In this document: piece by piece, positions 21,251 through 34,600 of the stretch
Layout: the number at the start of each line of letters is the position of its first letter
Numbering within the stretch: the stretch's first letter is position 1
NCBI RefSeq assembly: GCF_000340215.1
Contig: NW_006921538.1
Location: 62,001 to 126,000 of the forward strand
Source: Pseudocercospora fijiensis CIRAD86
Taxonomy: Eukaryota > Ascomycota > Dothideomycetes > Mycosphaerellales > Mycosphaerellaceae
Length of the DNA: 64,000 nt
Direction: 5' to 3'
The notes under the pieces: model-generated
Database searches by the model: none
What the model was told of the DNA's origin: nothing
Seen by the model: the letters and a program-made list of their open reading frames with translations, nothing else
Program-made: the position numbers and the translations under genes

Positions 21251-24050
21251 CCTCTATAGACTATTTCTACCTTAAGTAAGCGAAAGGCGCCGGCGACGGT
21301 AAGGTATAGTAAGAAGCGAAAATAAGTTTATATATCGATCTACTATAATACAAACTAATAATACCTAGATTTAGTCTATACCGCTATCTCTTTAGCTTTT
21401 TTAAGCGATAGTAAGGTTAGATACTATCCCTATCCTATACGACGTAATAATATTACGTAGATTACGGTTTTACTAGGGGTTAGTAGTAGAAACGGATTCT
21501 TAGTATACGCCGACTTCTAATCTATTATAAGTCGTAGTAGCTACTATAGACGTATTCGTAACTATACTAGCGCTAGCGCTATTAATAGCGCCTACCGACC
21601 GTACCGTTACCTAGCCTAAGACTATACCGTACTATAGTACCGCCTATATAAGTTCGATTAAGCTAAGCGATACGTAAAATAGGCTAAATCGTTTTAAACC
21701 TCCTTATTCCTAAAGATATCTTAGTAGATATACTAGGACACACGTCCAGCCGTACATAAACTGCTATACCTACGCGATATACTACGCAAAGAGTATCCCT
21801 ATTAGTAGCTAAGGTAGTAGAGGGTAGAAGGTAGAAGATAGAGGGTAGAGGATAAAGCGAAGTAAATAATATATAGTATACTATAGTAAGCGAAAGGAGT
21901 CGAGCGCTTCGTTAATAGTAATCGCTTTATATATATATACACACACATACACAACACTACCCTAAGCGACCCTATCACTACTCCGTACTAACGATATATC
22001 TCTATAGCTATAGCTAGAGCTCCTAGTATAAATATGCTAAAAAGCGAGGAAAGTATTAGTAAGAATAGCTAGAGAAGTAGAAAGCGCGAGCGCGATAGCC
22101 CGGGCTGTTGTTTTCCTATAGAAGAGCGAGCTACAAGTCTACCTACTACGGACATTTATAAAATATTACTAAGTACTAACCTATTCTACTACCTAAGCCG
22201 CGAACTTACTATAGTAGTAACTTAAGCTCCTTAAATAGCTTTCTATCCTAGAAGCTATACTCTATAAAATTGCCTAACTCCGATACTTAGGTAGTAAGAA
22301 GAGAGAGAAAAGGCAACAATAGAGGGCGAAAGGGAGACTAGAATAGAGTTTACTAACTATAATACTATAATACCTATACTAACCGCGCCGCGTATTATAT
22401 ATATATTACTTACCGATATACGCCTCTAACTCTTAAATAGGACTAATATACGGCTATATACGTACTATAATATACTCTATAATATTAGGTAGATAGTATT
22501 CCGGTTTTATTCTCGTATCTTCGAAATCTAGTAAAAATACTAAGTTCGTACTTTACTTCCTACTAGAATTCGTTTAGTAGCCTACTTATATCTCGGTAAC
22601 GATAGAGAAGAAGATTAGACATTCGTTAGACTCTATAACGCTACTTTACGTATAGCTATAGGTATCTTAGCTAACGCTAGATTCTTTATAATTCTTATTA
22701 TTAGTAATAGATATAGTTATAGGCATTCGTAACGCCCTTCTTTATAATAAATTGTTTCTATAATAATTACCTACTCTTAATCTTTGCTTTCTTACTATAA
22801 TATCGCTAGCCTATCTAATACGAATTGGCCTTTTAGAATTATTACTTCGCTACTTAGACGTAATAGGGATATAACTTTCTAAGATAAAGACGATTTCGAA
22901 TTATTCTTATAGCTATAAGCGTATATCTAATCTATAGCTCGCGCGTCTTATAATCCTACTAATATTATATATACTAGAATAGGGCTACTCCTATTATATA
23001 GAGTATCTTTACTAGCGCTAGAATTACTACTCTCTCTAGAACTATATATAAATACGCTCTCTCGATTAGCTCTATTCTTACTAGGCTCGCTAGACTTAGC
23101 TCTAAATATATTATCTAGACTACCTCTAAGCCTATCTAAATTTAGATCCTCGCGTATTATAGATATTAGAATACTATATCTCGGTATTAAGCGTCTACTC
23201 GATAAAGTAGCGATCTCTTAAGACGATTAAAAATAGTTTAATATTCTATAGATATTATAAGAAAAAAACAGGAGAAGTAGAAAAGAGTCTACCTACTATA
23301 GAATAGGTTTAGCGCTCCGAAAGCCTTCTAAAAGGCTATACGACTTTCTAAGTCTAAGCCTTAATACTATAGTTATTAAGATTAGTTCTACTTTAACTAA
23401 ATAGGCTAATCTAGTCTTTCTATAGTTAATAGAGAGGATCGAGCGACTTACTACTATATAAAACCTAATTAATTACCTCTAAGGTATAAGCTAATAAACA
23501 CTCTAGGACTACTTAATTATAGTTAGTTAGTCTATCGAGACGCGTTATACCTAGGATTAGGTAGTTCTTAGTAAAATACTTTCCTAAGACGAAGGATAGG
23601 CTATATATAAGGGATAATATAAAGTCTATAGCGCTAAACGTCTAGAACCGTAGCTATACGATTTATATATAAACGAAGAGGTTATAATTTTCGCTTTAAC
23701 TTTACTAGATTTGTCTTTTAATTCTAGATCTGCCTGCCGCTAAGCATGCTAGTATCGATATTCTATAAATATAGAGACGTCTATCTTCGTACCTATAAAA
23801 GCAACGAATTGCCTAACGTATATCTATACCTAATTTAGGCCGGCAGTTCGAAATTCTTTCTAATTAAAAAGTAAGCCTATCTTCCCGCGAGTACAAGCAC
23901 TTACTCTAAACCTGTCTCGTACTAGCGGTGTAAGGTACGGAAAAAGTGCTCGTAGACTCGCGCTATAGTACTTTTCCTCGCCGGCGAGTACCGGAGCCCT
24001 TTTAGGAATTTGAATTAACTCTCGGAAGCATCTCGGGGGATTTCAAGCTC
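21251..24050. other. RIP-degraded sequence without a recognisable gene
   Basis: TA-rich, CpA/TpG-depleted sequence. A minus-strand frame from about 23220 to 22850 has few stops and a Ser-rich stretch (S-S-R-E-S-S-N-S-S-A-S-K-D), but I recognise no domain. A short CA microsatellite (about 21940-21955) survives. RIP signs fade between about 23700 and 24050, where the normal-composition island begins. Confidence 0.5.
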
Positions 24051-24235
24051 GAAGCGCTTAAAGTATCCGCAGTACTACCGGTATAAGGTATAGATTTGGA
24101 CAGCCGAGCAAAGCCGTAGCGACCGGCATATCAAGTACCCGCGGTATGGGTTAGGGTTTAGCGCGCACCTAAGCCTAGATCTACTGCGAGCTTCGAAGTT
24201 CGAGCAGCGAGCTTCTGTTTGGGAGCGCCATCTAC

Positions 24236-24499
24236 TTGTCTTCATTTGATAACCCAGCTTATACACCCTCAACTATGTTAGTATCGGCATCGGATACGAT
24301 TTGCAGCATGGACTCTGGCTCCCTCCACGGGGTTCTATATCTCATCAAGGAAAGCGCATCAGCTACACCCTACCGTATACGCTCGCTCGAAGACCGGGAG
24401 CTCTGCGCCGAATGCGACCTTTGCTCCTCAATAAGAAGAGACTTTGCAACGGGAAGTGCTGGAGATGGTGTGCCAAGAATAATACCCAGTGCGTTATAA
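24236..24499 (+). CDS. Short ORF in non-RIPed island, unrecognised
   Basis: An 87-codon open frame with normal codon use. A C-A-E-C-D-L-C segment (about residues 58-64) faintly recalls the Cys-containing N-terminal part of fungal HET-domain proteins, but the HET motifs themselves are absent. It may be an exon fragment or chance. It lies about 190 bp upstream of the coiled-coil gene on the same strand. Confidence 0.2.
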   Translation: MSSFDNPAYTPSTMLVSASDTICSMDSGSLHGVLYLIKESASATPYRIRSLEDRELCAECDLCSSIRRDFATGSAGDGVPRIIPSAL

Positions 24500-24687
24500 T
24501 TACGCTCGATTGAAAATGGCGACAATACGCCTTTTCGGAGCTCATAAAGACTGGCCCTCCGCAAACGACACGGCTGTGACACCTTTGAACTAGCCCGAAT
24601 TGCTACATGAGAGGCTTTAGGCTGTTCTCTGCCTTCTACAGACCAGCGTTGTCCTCTCCCAAACCACTTCGCCTAGCTGCATTAGCC

Positions 24688-25809
24688 ATGGTGCTGACCC
24701 CTCCTCGCGAGAGAAGTTCTAGGGCGAAGAAACGAAAGACCTGCGGGGACGATAGAGTACCTTCAATAGAAGATCGGACAAAGCGTAATGCTACAGCAAA
24801 GCCTCTATTGGAAGCAGAAGTCAAACAGGAACCCGACACAGGTATAAGTGCGGCCTCGGACGAAATTGTAGTGGCGTCCGCCAACTCCAATATACCGAAG
24901 CTGGGGATCGAATGCTGCTCTCCAACGGCGAGAGTGCAGTTGTCCTCGGCAGAGAGCATCACGCTCAGGATTGCGCAAAATGAAATAGAGACGAAGGTAT
25001 ATCGGCTCGAGCGTGACCTTGATACCGCCCGCTGGGAGAAAGTAGCTGCAAGCGAGCTACATATGGCCCAAATCAAAGACCTTAGCAACACGCACAATCG
25101 ATGCGTAGCGGCTCTACGGGCATTCCAGCACAACGAAACAGCCTATGCCTTTCAGCTTGCGCAAGAGGTGGATCGCAGCAAGAAAGCGAAGGCCGATCTC
25201 GCAGCTGAGTTACAGGCTACCAAAATAACCACCAAGCTCAAAGTTGAGCAACTCACGGCCGAATTAGACAGATCATCGAGGCTGCGGCAGCACTCAGATC
25301 ATCTACTACAGGAGACTTGGGAAGAAAACGAAACCTTGAAGAGCTTTTTCAAGGCTGTCCTTGAAGCTAACGAGCTTCAAGTCAGACAACTTACCATCAA
25401 CGCAAATCAACAATCAAGGTTGCGGCAGAACCTGCAACATCAACTGCGAGAGGTCCGTAGAGAAGGAGAAACCAGGAAACGTGCATTTCAGGCTGAGCGA
25501 ACAGCCAACGAGCTGAAAATCAGACAGCTTACTGCCTACGTGCATAAGCAGTCGAGGCTGCGGCAGGACCTGGAGCGTCAGCTAGCACAGGCCCGAGCGC
25601 AGAATGGGAATATAGACAATACCCGTCGTATTGAAGATCTTCAGGCCGAGGGGGGCCGAGGGCGAAACGCACGTGAGCAGGCGCAGCGAGACTACGAGGT
25701 AGCCAAAAGCGAACACGCGCAGATGTTCATTGACTTCGTAAAGGAGCAGTGTCAACTTGTGCGACAATTGCAGGAGGCCCGATTTCGCCTATTCGGCCAT
25801 ACAGATTAG
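24688..25809 (+). CDS. Coiled-coil protein with 46-residue repeats, function unknown
   Basis: The open frame starts at 24607 (400 codons), but the ATG at 24688 (residue 28 of the long frame) has a better context (GCCATGG) and is chosen here. A basic, nuclear-signal-like R-E-R-S-S-R-A-K-K-R-K lies near its N-terminus, followed by a Ser/Ala-rich linker. From residue 120 of the long frame onward the sequence is heptad-rich coiled coil. It contains three repeats spaced exactly 46 residues apart (L-x-V/I-x-Q-L-T near 211, 257 and 303, each followed by S-R-L-R-Q). CA and TG are used normally, so this gene escaped RIP. It has no enzyme motif. The TAG at 25807 may be premature (see the extension entry). 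Confidence 0.7.
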   Translation: MVLTPPRERSSRAKKRKTCGDDRVPSIEDRTKRNATAKPLLEAEVKQEPDTGISAASDEIVVASANSNIPKLGIECCSPTARVQLSSAESITLRIAQNEIETKVYRLERDLDTARWEKVAASELHMAQIKDLSNTHNRCVAALRAFQHNETAYAFQLAQEVDRSKKAKADLAAELQATKITTKLKVEQLTAELDRSSRLRQHSDHLLQETWEENETLKSFFKAVLEANELQVRQLTINANQQSRLRQNLQHQLREVRREGETRKRAFQAERTANELKIRQLTAYVHKQSRLRQDLERQLAQARAQNGNIDNTRRIEDLQAEGGRGRNAREQAQRDYEVAKSEHAQMFIDFVKEQCQLVRQLQEARFRLFGHTD

Positions 25810-26064
25810 CAGCCTCTTCCATCACACCAGTACCCATCCGCCCAACCTCAAGGTGTTCCTCATTACGCAGATGTTCGCGCTCCTCGACAGGTTCAGGCTA
25901 CAGAACCTCAGACGTCCCGCACAACTGCTTCGGAGCGTCCCACCAGCGAACACCTGATGCAAGAACGAGAGCATATCGCCCTATCAAGCTATATTGCGAC
26001 GCACATCTCCCAAACATCCTCCTCTCGCAGTGCGCATATACATCAGTTCCGCCATGCTCAGTGA
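25810..26064 (+). pseudogene. Downstream in-frame extension of the coiled-coil gene
   Basis: After TAG at 25807-25809 the same frame stays open for 84 codons to TGA at 26062. It encodes a Pro/Gln-rich stretch (Q-P-L-P-S-H-Q-Y-P-S-A-Q-P-Q) and a Ser/His-rich end. The TAG stands beside CAG (GAT-TAG-CAG), so a single CAG-to-TAG change would create it, the same change that dominates the surrounding RIPed DNA. The gene may therefore be a recently truncated allele. Alternatively the extension is 3' UTR that is open by chance. Confidence 0.4.
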
Positions 26065-26650
26065 TTTCTTGGCCGGCACTCTCGCCTTGTGCTGAGTCCA
26101 CCTGGCCTGAATTGTAACTTTTGGCATTGGGAGTGTGATTAGGGACGTCTGGCTATGGACGGAGATGTTCATGGTTTTGTTCATCATTTCTGGCGGCTTC
26201 AGTTTGGGCAGCAGGGAAGTTCGCTACCCACGATCTGTATCGGATTGATTACAATACTCTTGAACGATGGTGTTCCTGCTCACTTTACGCGCCTGTCTTC
26301 GGCACATGAATCATCGCACTCGCGAACCTAGTGTCCCGCGAACGCCGATCTCCTAGGCTGAGTGTCAAGCCGGCACAGGAAGAGGAGTGCAGGCATGTCG
26401 CCAGCTGTTGGCTCTCTAGCGGATTAGCGATTCTCCCTTTCAGCTGGAAGACGCCTCTTGCACTGGCAAAGGTTAGCTCCTTTTGTCGAACAACGAGTCT
26501 TCGATGTTCCTACGGCCGTACCTCGATGGCTTTGCGAGAGTCTTACGCGAAAGTCGAACATGTTCTCGAGAAGTCTCGCCTTCTCTAAGTTCTTGTTTAT
26601 AGGAAGGATAGACAGTAAGAGCTGCCTAGTTGGTCTTAAGCGGCATAATA
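26065..26650. other. Non-RIPed downstream region
   Basis: Normal-composition sequence with only short overlapping frames (for example 26331-26588, plus), none convincing. RIP signature resumes near 26600-26660. Confidence 0.4.
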
Positions 26651-26659
26651 TAGCTTATA

Positions 26660-28483
26660 CTACACGCTAGCTATAGCCGCTACTTATACTAACGATGTTT
26701 TGCTAGCTCAAGTATGCCTACTCGCTAGCCTACCTTAATTATAGTATCCGGTAGCTAGAGCGATCCTATATCTCTATCGCTAAGTACTTATACGAGTAGT
26801 AGCTGTATTAGGTATAAAACGATACTGTCCGCTTCGAGCGATTTAAACTTAGCGAGGTATTATAAAGCTATTATCGAACGTAGCTACTACTTTTAATATA
26901 CTAACTTCGTTAATTACGCTAGACTTTAAGCTCTTCGTTCTCGCCGACTTATCTTTATCTACCTAATCCCGGCTATTGTAGTACGACCCTTAATATCTTA
27001 GTAGTACTCGTATACTATAGAAGAAGGAAGAAGTTATAAAAGCTAGATAGGAAAGCGAGACTCTCGGTATATCTAAAGACGGTCGATAGAAGTAAGATAG
27101 TAAGAAATATATATAGTAAGAACTAGTAAGGATTATCTTAGAGTTTCGCTATTCTACTCGAATCTACCTTTAACCTCGAATTAGAGGCCTCTAATTTCCT
27201 AGTATTAAGTAGTACGGATTTTTAACTTAGAGAAAGTACTAGCTCGGCTACTGCTAATATTTATCCTCGTAATAGTACCTAGAATAGTTTCTAGTATTAT
27301 AGTAATAACCTTTACCTCGTCTATCTCTTTTAGCTAGAAAGGAAATCGCTAGATTAAAAAACTCGAATAAATTTAAGAATAGGTAGGTTTTCCTAATAAT
27401 ACGAGTCTTATTAGAATCTACTATTTCTATTACGCTATATTAAAGTATAAAACTCTGCTTATATTTACTCTTCTTTCCCTACCTCTTACTCTCGAGTCCT
27501 AGCTAGGCTTCCTATTAATTCTACTATACTTAGCGTAGTCGTAGATAAGGTATTCCTAGATATATACTCGACTTAGCGTCGTTACGGCCGTCGTCTATAT
27601 AGAGTTAGTCCCTCGCTTATCTCTTCCTATACGCTCTATATATAGTTATCCTAATATAAAAAGTCCTATTTAATAGATCTCCCTCGGCTACTATCCTAAT
27701 CTATTCCCTTCTCCTTTCTTCGTCTATCTTTCCTATACTTAGTAATCTTAGCGCGAACGCTCTTAAATACAACCTTAAACTTATCGAGATAGTACGAATA
27801 TACTAATTCGGTATTATAGTATACTCTTACGCTACCGCTTTAGAAATAGCGTATATAAAGAAGGAGTAGGTAGTAGTAGATACTATTATAAGGAATATAT
27901 AGGAAGGTAACTATAAGTTTCTTATAAGGCTACTAACTAAGCATTCGAGAAAGCGAGACTATATACTGTAATAGGCGATAAAGTGCTATCGCCTTTTATA
28001 TCGTATATAATACTAATTAAGCTAAAAAAGTAGAAGAAGCGTCTAAGGCCGAGGAATTAACGTTATAGTAAGTAGATCTCCGATAGCTATCCTAATCCGT
28101 AAGTTGTAGTAGACTATATATAACGCGTATATTGGTAATAGATAGGATCTAGATAGCCGATCTCGTAGACGGATATAAGCGTAGTCTATCGTAAGCTCGA
28201 AAAGAGGTAAGAGAGAAGTCGATCTAGAGTATAAAACGATAGCGGCTAACTAGAAGATTGCTATTACACTTATACCGAGAGCTAGCTAAGTAGTAATATA
28301 GAAGGAGTCCTAATATTAGAGCAAGTAGCAAAGTAAGATATCCTATAGAAAGTTAGGCTAGTAAGAGAGTATTATAGAATCGCTATAGTAGCGGAAATTA
28401 TATATTAAGGAAACTAGGCTAGTAGCGGAGTATCGCTAGATATTATATTCAGATAGGCAAGAGTAGCAGTAGGTTAGTAGAAA
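26660..28483. other. RIP-degraded sequence left of the giant Gypsy element
   Basis: CpA-depleted sequence with no frame I can assign. It carries purine-rich stretches (GAAGTAG, AGTAGTAG) resembling those right of the giant element at 41690-41800. The two sides were one locus before that insertion. Confidence 0.45.
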
Positions 28484-28488
28484 AGAGC
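28484..28488. repeat. 5-bp target duplication of the giant Gypsy element, left
   Basis: AGAGC, repeated at 41683-41687. Confidence 0.85.
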
Positions 28489-28676
28489 TATTACGATATA
28501 ATACTATTGTATATACGATAGTAGGTAGCGGTTACTATCGACCGCTACGGTCGCTATTGCTACTAATAGTAGGACTATTATATAGACAGCTTGCCTCGCG
28601 GCACCTTAGAGAATGCACTAACTTTTATACCGTATAACCGTTACGATACCTTCGTACTATAACCGTATGCCTAGTA
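28489..28676 (+). repeat. 5' LTR of the giant Gypsy element
   Basis: 188 bp, starting TATTACGATA (TGTTACGATA before RIP) and ending CCTAGTA. Nearly identical to 41495-41682, with the differences mostly C/T or G/A. Confidence 0.9.
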
Positions 28677-28699
28677 ACTTAGTAGCTTCGCTTAATACT

Positions 28700-31600
28700 T
28701 AGTTAGCTTCTATACTAACTACTAGTCCTCTACCTAAATCGACCCCGGTCGTTACGGCTACGACGAGAATCGACGCGATTAGCTACGGGTCCTACCGATC
28801 TTCCGCCGATTACTACGATTTAACTCCTACCCGTTACGACGGTACCTATTCGATTTACTACCCTTCCGCACTATACCCTACCGACGCGCGAGCGCCTTAT
28901 CGGCGATCCTATTAGTACCCCGAGGAGACAGTAGTAGTAGTTTCTACCTTTAGTAGCAATTGCCTACTATACCTAGGTCTAGGGGTAGCCGCTTTCCCTA
29001 GGAGGACCTGCCCCGATAAGCTACGCTCCTCCGCCTTTAGTCGGTTCTCTATTATTATCCTCCGTTTAGAGACTATCTCGCCTCTACCCTCTTACTAATA
29101 GTTTACCCGCTTGCCGTAGCTCCTTCGGACTCGCTTCTAACTCTAGTAGAAGCCTCGAAATTAGCTAAGCTAGCGGTTTAATCGCTACCCTAGTACTATA
29201 ATCTCGGATTGCTAGATATAGAGCCCTATATCCTACGTATCTGTTCCTATATTTAGAACTACGTCGATTATAGCGAGAACTTCGCAACCTAGCTTAGGGC
29301 AAAGTACGGCCGAATCGACTTGCTTGCCTTATACGTTCTATACTATTACCCGCTCGTAGGAAATCCGCCGCCTCTATAGGCTAAAATTAAGGAACTCTAC
29401 CTAGACGCTCTTAACGGTTATAACTTCCCTAGATAGTAGGTAGTAGATAAAGGAATTCTAACTAAATCGGTTAAGGAGCTTAAAGCCGCGCTCCTAACGG
29501 TACGCGATTTACGCTATTACCGTTAATTCTACCCGGAGATCTGTCTACTACCTATAGTAGAGTAGCGCCTACCGGCCCGACTAGCTTAAGTTCTACCGCG
29601 CCCTACGGTTTCGCCTATTACTATAGTAGAAACAACCGTACCGCCGGAATAGCGTCCCGGTTCGCCTAATAGCTCGCTTAAATCGGTTTTCTTACAGAGG
29701 CTACTTAAGCTACGATATCCGGCGGACGAGAATCCTTAGAAGCTAAGAGGGCCTCTACCTAAGACTTCCCCTAAGGAACCGTTAACCGGGCCTTCCGATC
29801 TGTCGACGTCGCTATTCTAGGATATCGGTCGCGGCTAATTGCCTCTAATAAACGATAGCCTTGCCGACCCGTAGGCTAACGAGCCGCGTAGTCGTTTCTA
29901 ATATCGTACCCTAGTAGATACCTTATAGACAACCGAGGAGATCGATAGGGCGAACATCGCTATATAATAAAACCGTTAGCGTCGTAATTATCTTCGCGAA
30001 TTAGCTAGACAGAGAGGAGTCTATCTTAACGAAGTCGTATTAGACTTTCTAATAGAATAGGCGATTTTACCGCTATCGGCTACGCGTAAGCTAAGTCCGC
30101 CCTAGCCGAACCTAGGTTAATATAATTACTAGTAGAGGGTAGACGTATATATAAATGCCTATAGGTATAGCCGCTTACGTCGGGGCGGGTTTGCGCTAGG
30201 CGATCCGCCTAGCAATCCGCCTAGTAATCCTCCTAGCAATCTACCTAGTAATCCTCCTAACGATCCTCTACTACTACTACCTAGTAACTTCGATCCGGGT
30301 AATTCCTCTCGTAAGCCGACGTAGGGTTAGCCTTTGCCCTTCCCGCTATTAGACTTATAGGATCTACTACGGGAAGGTAAGAAGCAACGCTAGAAGTACT
30401 ATCGGTATAGGGATAATCCGAGTAAAAATAGATCCTTATTAGATAGTAAGGATTCGGACGACTCTAATTAATCCTCGTCGGATAACGATAGCTCCTTAGA
30501 TACTAGTTATTATAGATACGCCCGCCGTCGTAGATACTATTAGCATTATCGGGACTACGTCGCGGAATCGCTAGTTTCTAAAGCAAGTTATATCTAGGGG
30601 TACTACGCCCGCCTCTAGCGGCTATAGTTCGATCTAGCGTATCTTAGGTTCTTCGATCCTCTACTTAGCGTTATAGATTATAGCGAGGGAGACTACGCCT
30701 TAGTCGGAAACAAGATAATATACTATTCGGTATATGCTTTTATCGAAGCGGCTAAGGATTATACTTATATCGTAGGGCGAGAGATAGTTCGTCTTAACCT
30801 CTCCTTTTACTTTCGAGGGGTAGCGCTTAGTTAGTATTATAGTTACCTTTCTAGCCGCAACCGAGCAAAGCTCCGCGGCGGATACGGTCTAAAGCGCTAG
30901 GAACGTTATCTTAGTAAGAAATAGAAGGTTCCTCCGATAAAGGCGATAGATCTCCTCGATAAGTAACGCTACGACCGGTAGGATATCGCTTTAAGGCGTT
31001 TAGTAACGGACTTTATTATTAAGACGGTACGACTCGCTAAGGATACCGGCGTACGGAAATCGAACCGGCTCTTAGAAGCTTACCGTCGAATAGACCCGCG
31101 CCTCTAATTAAACATAGACGAGCTAAATTGTTATATAAAGGTCGATAAGTAGGTTACGTACTATAAGAAGTAGGTATTAATCTAGGAGTATATGCTTTCG
31201 TCCTCGTCTAATCGTCGCTAAGACGCTATAACTAGGAACAATAGCCGCGCTAGTAAGGCTATCTAGTAGAACTAATATAAAGGGAACGCCTCTTATACTC
31301 TAGCGAGCTTCGCTCTAGTAAGAGCATCCCCTAACTACTAGAACCGCGATATCGACCGACTAAACCTACTACGCCTTACTAACGCCTATTAGCAGAATCG
31401 CCTACCTAACGCCCCTTAGTAGAATCGCCTACCGCCGGCAGGAAATAGTAAAGGACCGTCGAAGGGTAGTAGCCCTACCTTCCTTTCGAAAGACCTAAAG
31501 CGAGTCGATTCGCGCCTATTTAATCGATAGGATAGAAAGCGTAACAATCGAGCTCGTAAGTAGGCTAACTTTGCCGATAATAGTAAGAAAGCAGGCGATA

Positions 31601-34600
31601 CTATAAATAATACTAACTAAGCCGACGACGGCTATCGGGAGGATAGTTAGGAGGATAATAGGAGAACTAATATAGATAATTATAGCTATTTTAGTAACGC
31701 CGGAGAAGACGCCGACTACTTTACCGACCTATACGACTCTAATCCGGGCTTAGGAGCTTACTTTACAGGTATAGGCGACCGCTCGCTATTAGCGTTAAAC
31801 TCGGTACTATAGGCTAAAGCGTCCCTACTAGCGGCGATCTAACTATTTACCTCTACGAAGTACGCTTACAAGGTCTATAAGCGGCGATTTAAGTTAGGTA
31901 ACCTTCTATACTAGTATATTTATAAGGAGTATATAGGGGCGACGACGCCTTCTACTATTATCGAACGCGTATCGGCAAACCCGGAAGTAATTTAGTCGAA
32001 GGCGCCTCCGTTAGCTTAGTAAAGTTACGCATTCCGGAATTAGCAATATATAACTTTCCCTCTTCGGTTGTTACTATCCGGTATATCTATATAGGTCTAC
32101 CTAGATACCGGCTATACGCTTACTATTGCAGAAAAAGACTTCGTTTTAAGCTATTACCCGGACGTAGAGGTACGTAAGCTATACGAACCGATCGAAATCG
32201 GCGGCATTACCGGCGCGTATCGCTCCGGGGAATACGTCGTATTAGATATATTTGTCCTAGTAGCGAAGATAGACGGTATAGTCTCCTTAGTACGAATAAC
32301 TCGTAAGGTTTACCTAGTTCCTAAACTAAAGGCAAAAATCCTAGTCGGTATAGATACGATTACTCTAGAGGGAATAAAGATCGATATTCCTATATAGACG
32401 GTTACTATAGCTAGTTAGGACAACGCCCGCTTTAAAGTAGCCGTTAAGCGTAAGAAAGGGAAGTCGGTTTACCGCCTCGTAAGGCTAGCGGAGGACGTAA
32501 TATTAGCGCCGCGTACGGTCGCCCTCGCGCTAGTTAAGTACGGCGGTAACCTCCCTAAGGGCCGGGATTTTATTCTTAACGCCGGTTTCTTAGTCTAGCT
32601 AACTAGTAATATATAGGGATTGTCGTTACAAGCTCCGCCGTTAGTAACGGCGTATAATTAGGTCGTAGACGCTAATTTTTCTTATATATATATTCGTAAC
32701 GATACGACGACTCTAGTAACGATTCGAGCCGGATAGCTACTCGGTTCGTTAAGTAATAGGACTATTGCTAGGGCCTACTATATCGACGTAGCCGACTACG
32801 GACTAGCGGGATTAAGTCCTAACGCTTTTACGGCTACGCGGGATATACTAAATATATAGCGGGAATACTAGTACGCGTTAGGCGTAACGATCTATAGTAA
32901 CGATAACTAGGTAGACTAAATCGCTATAGCGGTCGAGCGGTACCTAGAGCTTTTTATAGATCGCTAAATAGTAGTCGATATTCCTAAGCACGATTATATA
33001 CCTATCCCTATAGTACCGAACTACTTAGATCTGTTGCCGCCTCCTCGTATAATTAACCTAGGCAAGAGGGACCGTAAGGTAGTAGACAAGATATATAACG
33101 ACTTGTACCGCTAAGGGAAAATGCAATATACGACCGAGCCTACCCCCTTCGGCTTCCCGGTATTCGTAGTTTAGAAGCGGGTTACTAACGGTAAAGGCGG
33201 TATAATTAATAAGCCGCGGGCGGTAGTCGATATCCGCGCCTTAAATAAGGTAACGATCCCCGACAGCTATTAGATACCGCTTTAGGCGGATCTTTTTATA
33301 TAATTAGTAGGGTACTAGTATATTAGCACTATAGACTATCTAACCTTCTTCTACTAATAGGGCGTAAAACTAGAGGATCGTTACAAATTAACGATTAATA
33401 CTTATCGCGGCTAGGAATAGTATAAGGTCGCTATTATAGGATACTCGAATAGTGTCTAATTTGTATAGCGGAAGCTAGATTAGATCCTTCGTAACTGTCG
33501 TAGCTTTGCGCGGGCTTATATCGACGATATCGTAGTATTTTCGTAGACGTTACCTAAGCACCTCGAGTATCTAGAAGCGGTCTTCTAGAGATTAGACGCC
33601 GTAAGGATTAGTATTAGTCCGAAGAAGACTTTCTTAGGCTTCCCCTCCGCGACTCTTTTAGGTTAGTACGTTAGCGGCCTCGGTTTAGCTACGAGTAAAG
33701 AGAAGATCGTAGCGATTACCTCGCTTTAGTTCCCGGAAAACGTATAGAAACTAGAGCATTATCTCGGTCTAACTAACTAGTTGCGGCAATACATCCTATA
33801 CTACGCGTAGATAGCGGCGCCTTTATAGGCGGAGAAGATACGCTTATTAAAAGGGGCGCTAGTTACCGGCAATAGTCGTCGCCGGCACGTTGCTATTACG
33901 ACGCTAGGTAAGAACGATTAGTACCGCGACGAGCTAGTAAAAGCGTTTCGCTTATTACAATCTATATTCTACGAGCCCTCCTTCCTATACTATTTCGACC
34001 CTAATCGTCGCTTATACGCTAATATAGATTCCTTAAAAGAGTTTAGCTATAGCGCGGTACTCTACTATATCGATAGGGATCTAGACCCGATTCTGTCTAA
34101 GGGAAAGGCGCAGTTATTTCCTTACTATAAGGTTTAGCCTATTCTGTTCTTAAGCCGAGGCCTAACTTAGGCGGAGATACGATATTAGCTAATAGAGCTC
34201 GAATACTCGGGAATCGTATATATAGTAAAAAAGGTAGGCTATTTAATATATGCTTTATCGAGGTCGACGACTATCTTTATAGACTACTATACCGCGGTCG
34301 GTCTTACTAACTCGGTATCGATAACTACGACTACCGATATAGGTAAATAGAACCTAAAGTTAGTAAGGGTATCGATGTTCCTTTCCTAATATCGAGTTAA
34401 TATAGTTTACCGCCTAGGGCGGATATACCTAGTTCTAGACGCCCTTAGTCGACTTTTAGGGGACATAGAGTCGCCTAAGTTAACGCTAGACGAGGAGAAC
34501 TTAGACCTACTCTCTTACTATACCGACGTTACGCCCTCTTCGGCCGATCTAGAGGAAGTAGCCTACTTCTATACGATGTTAGTAGAGCTAGATCCGGATT

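Noticed and set aside
24236..24499. A HET-domain gene start
   Set aside because: Only a Cys-containing segment resembles the family, and the defining HET motifs are absent.
24636..25133. Minus-strand open frame of 165 codons
   Set aside because: It is a shadow of the plus-strand coiled-coil gene and lacks any domain.
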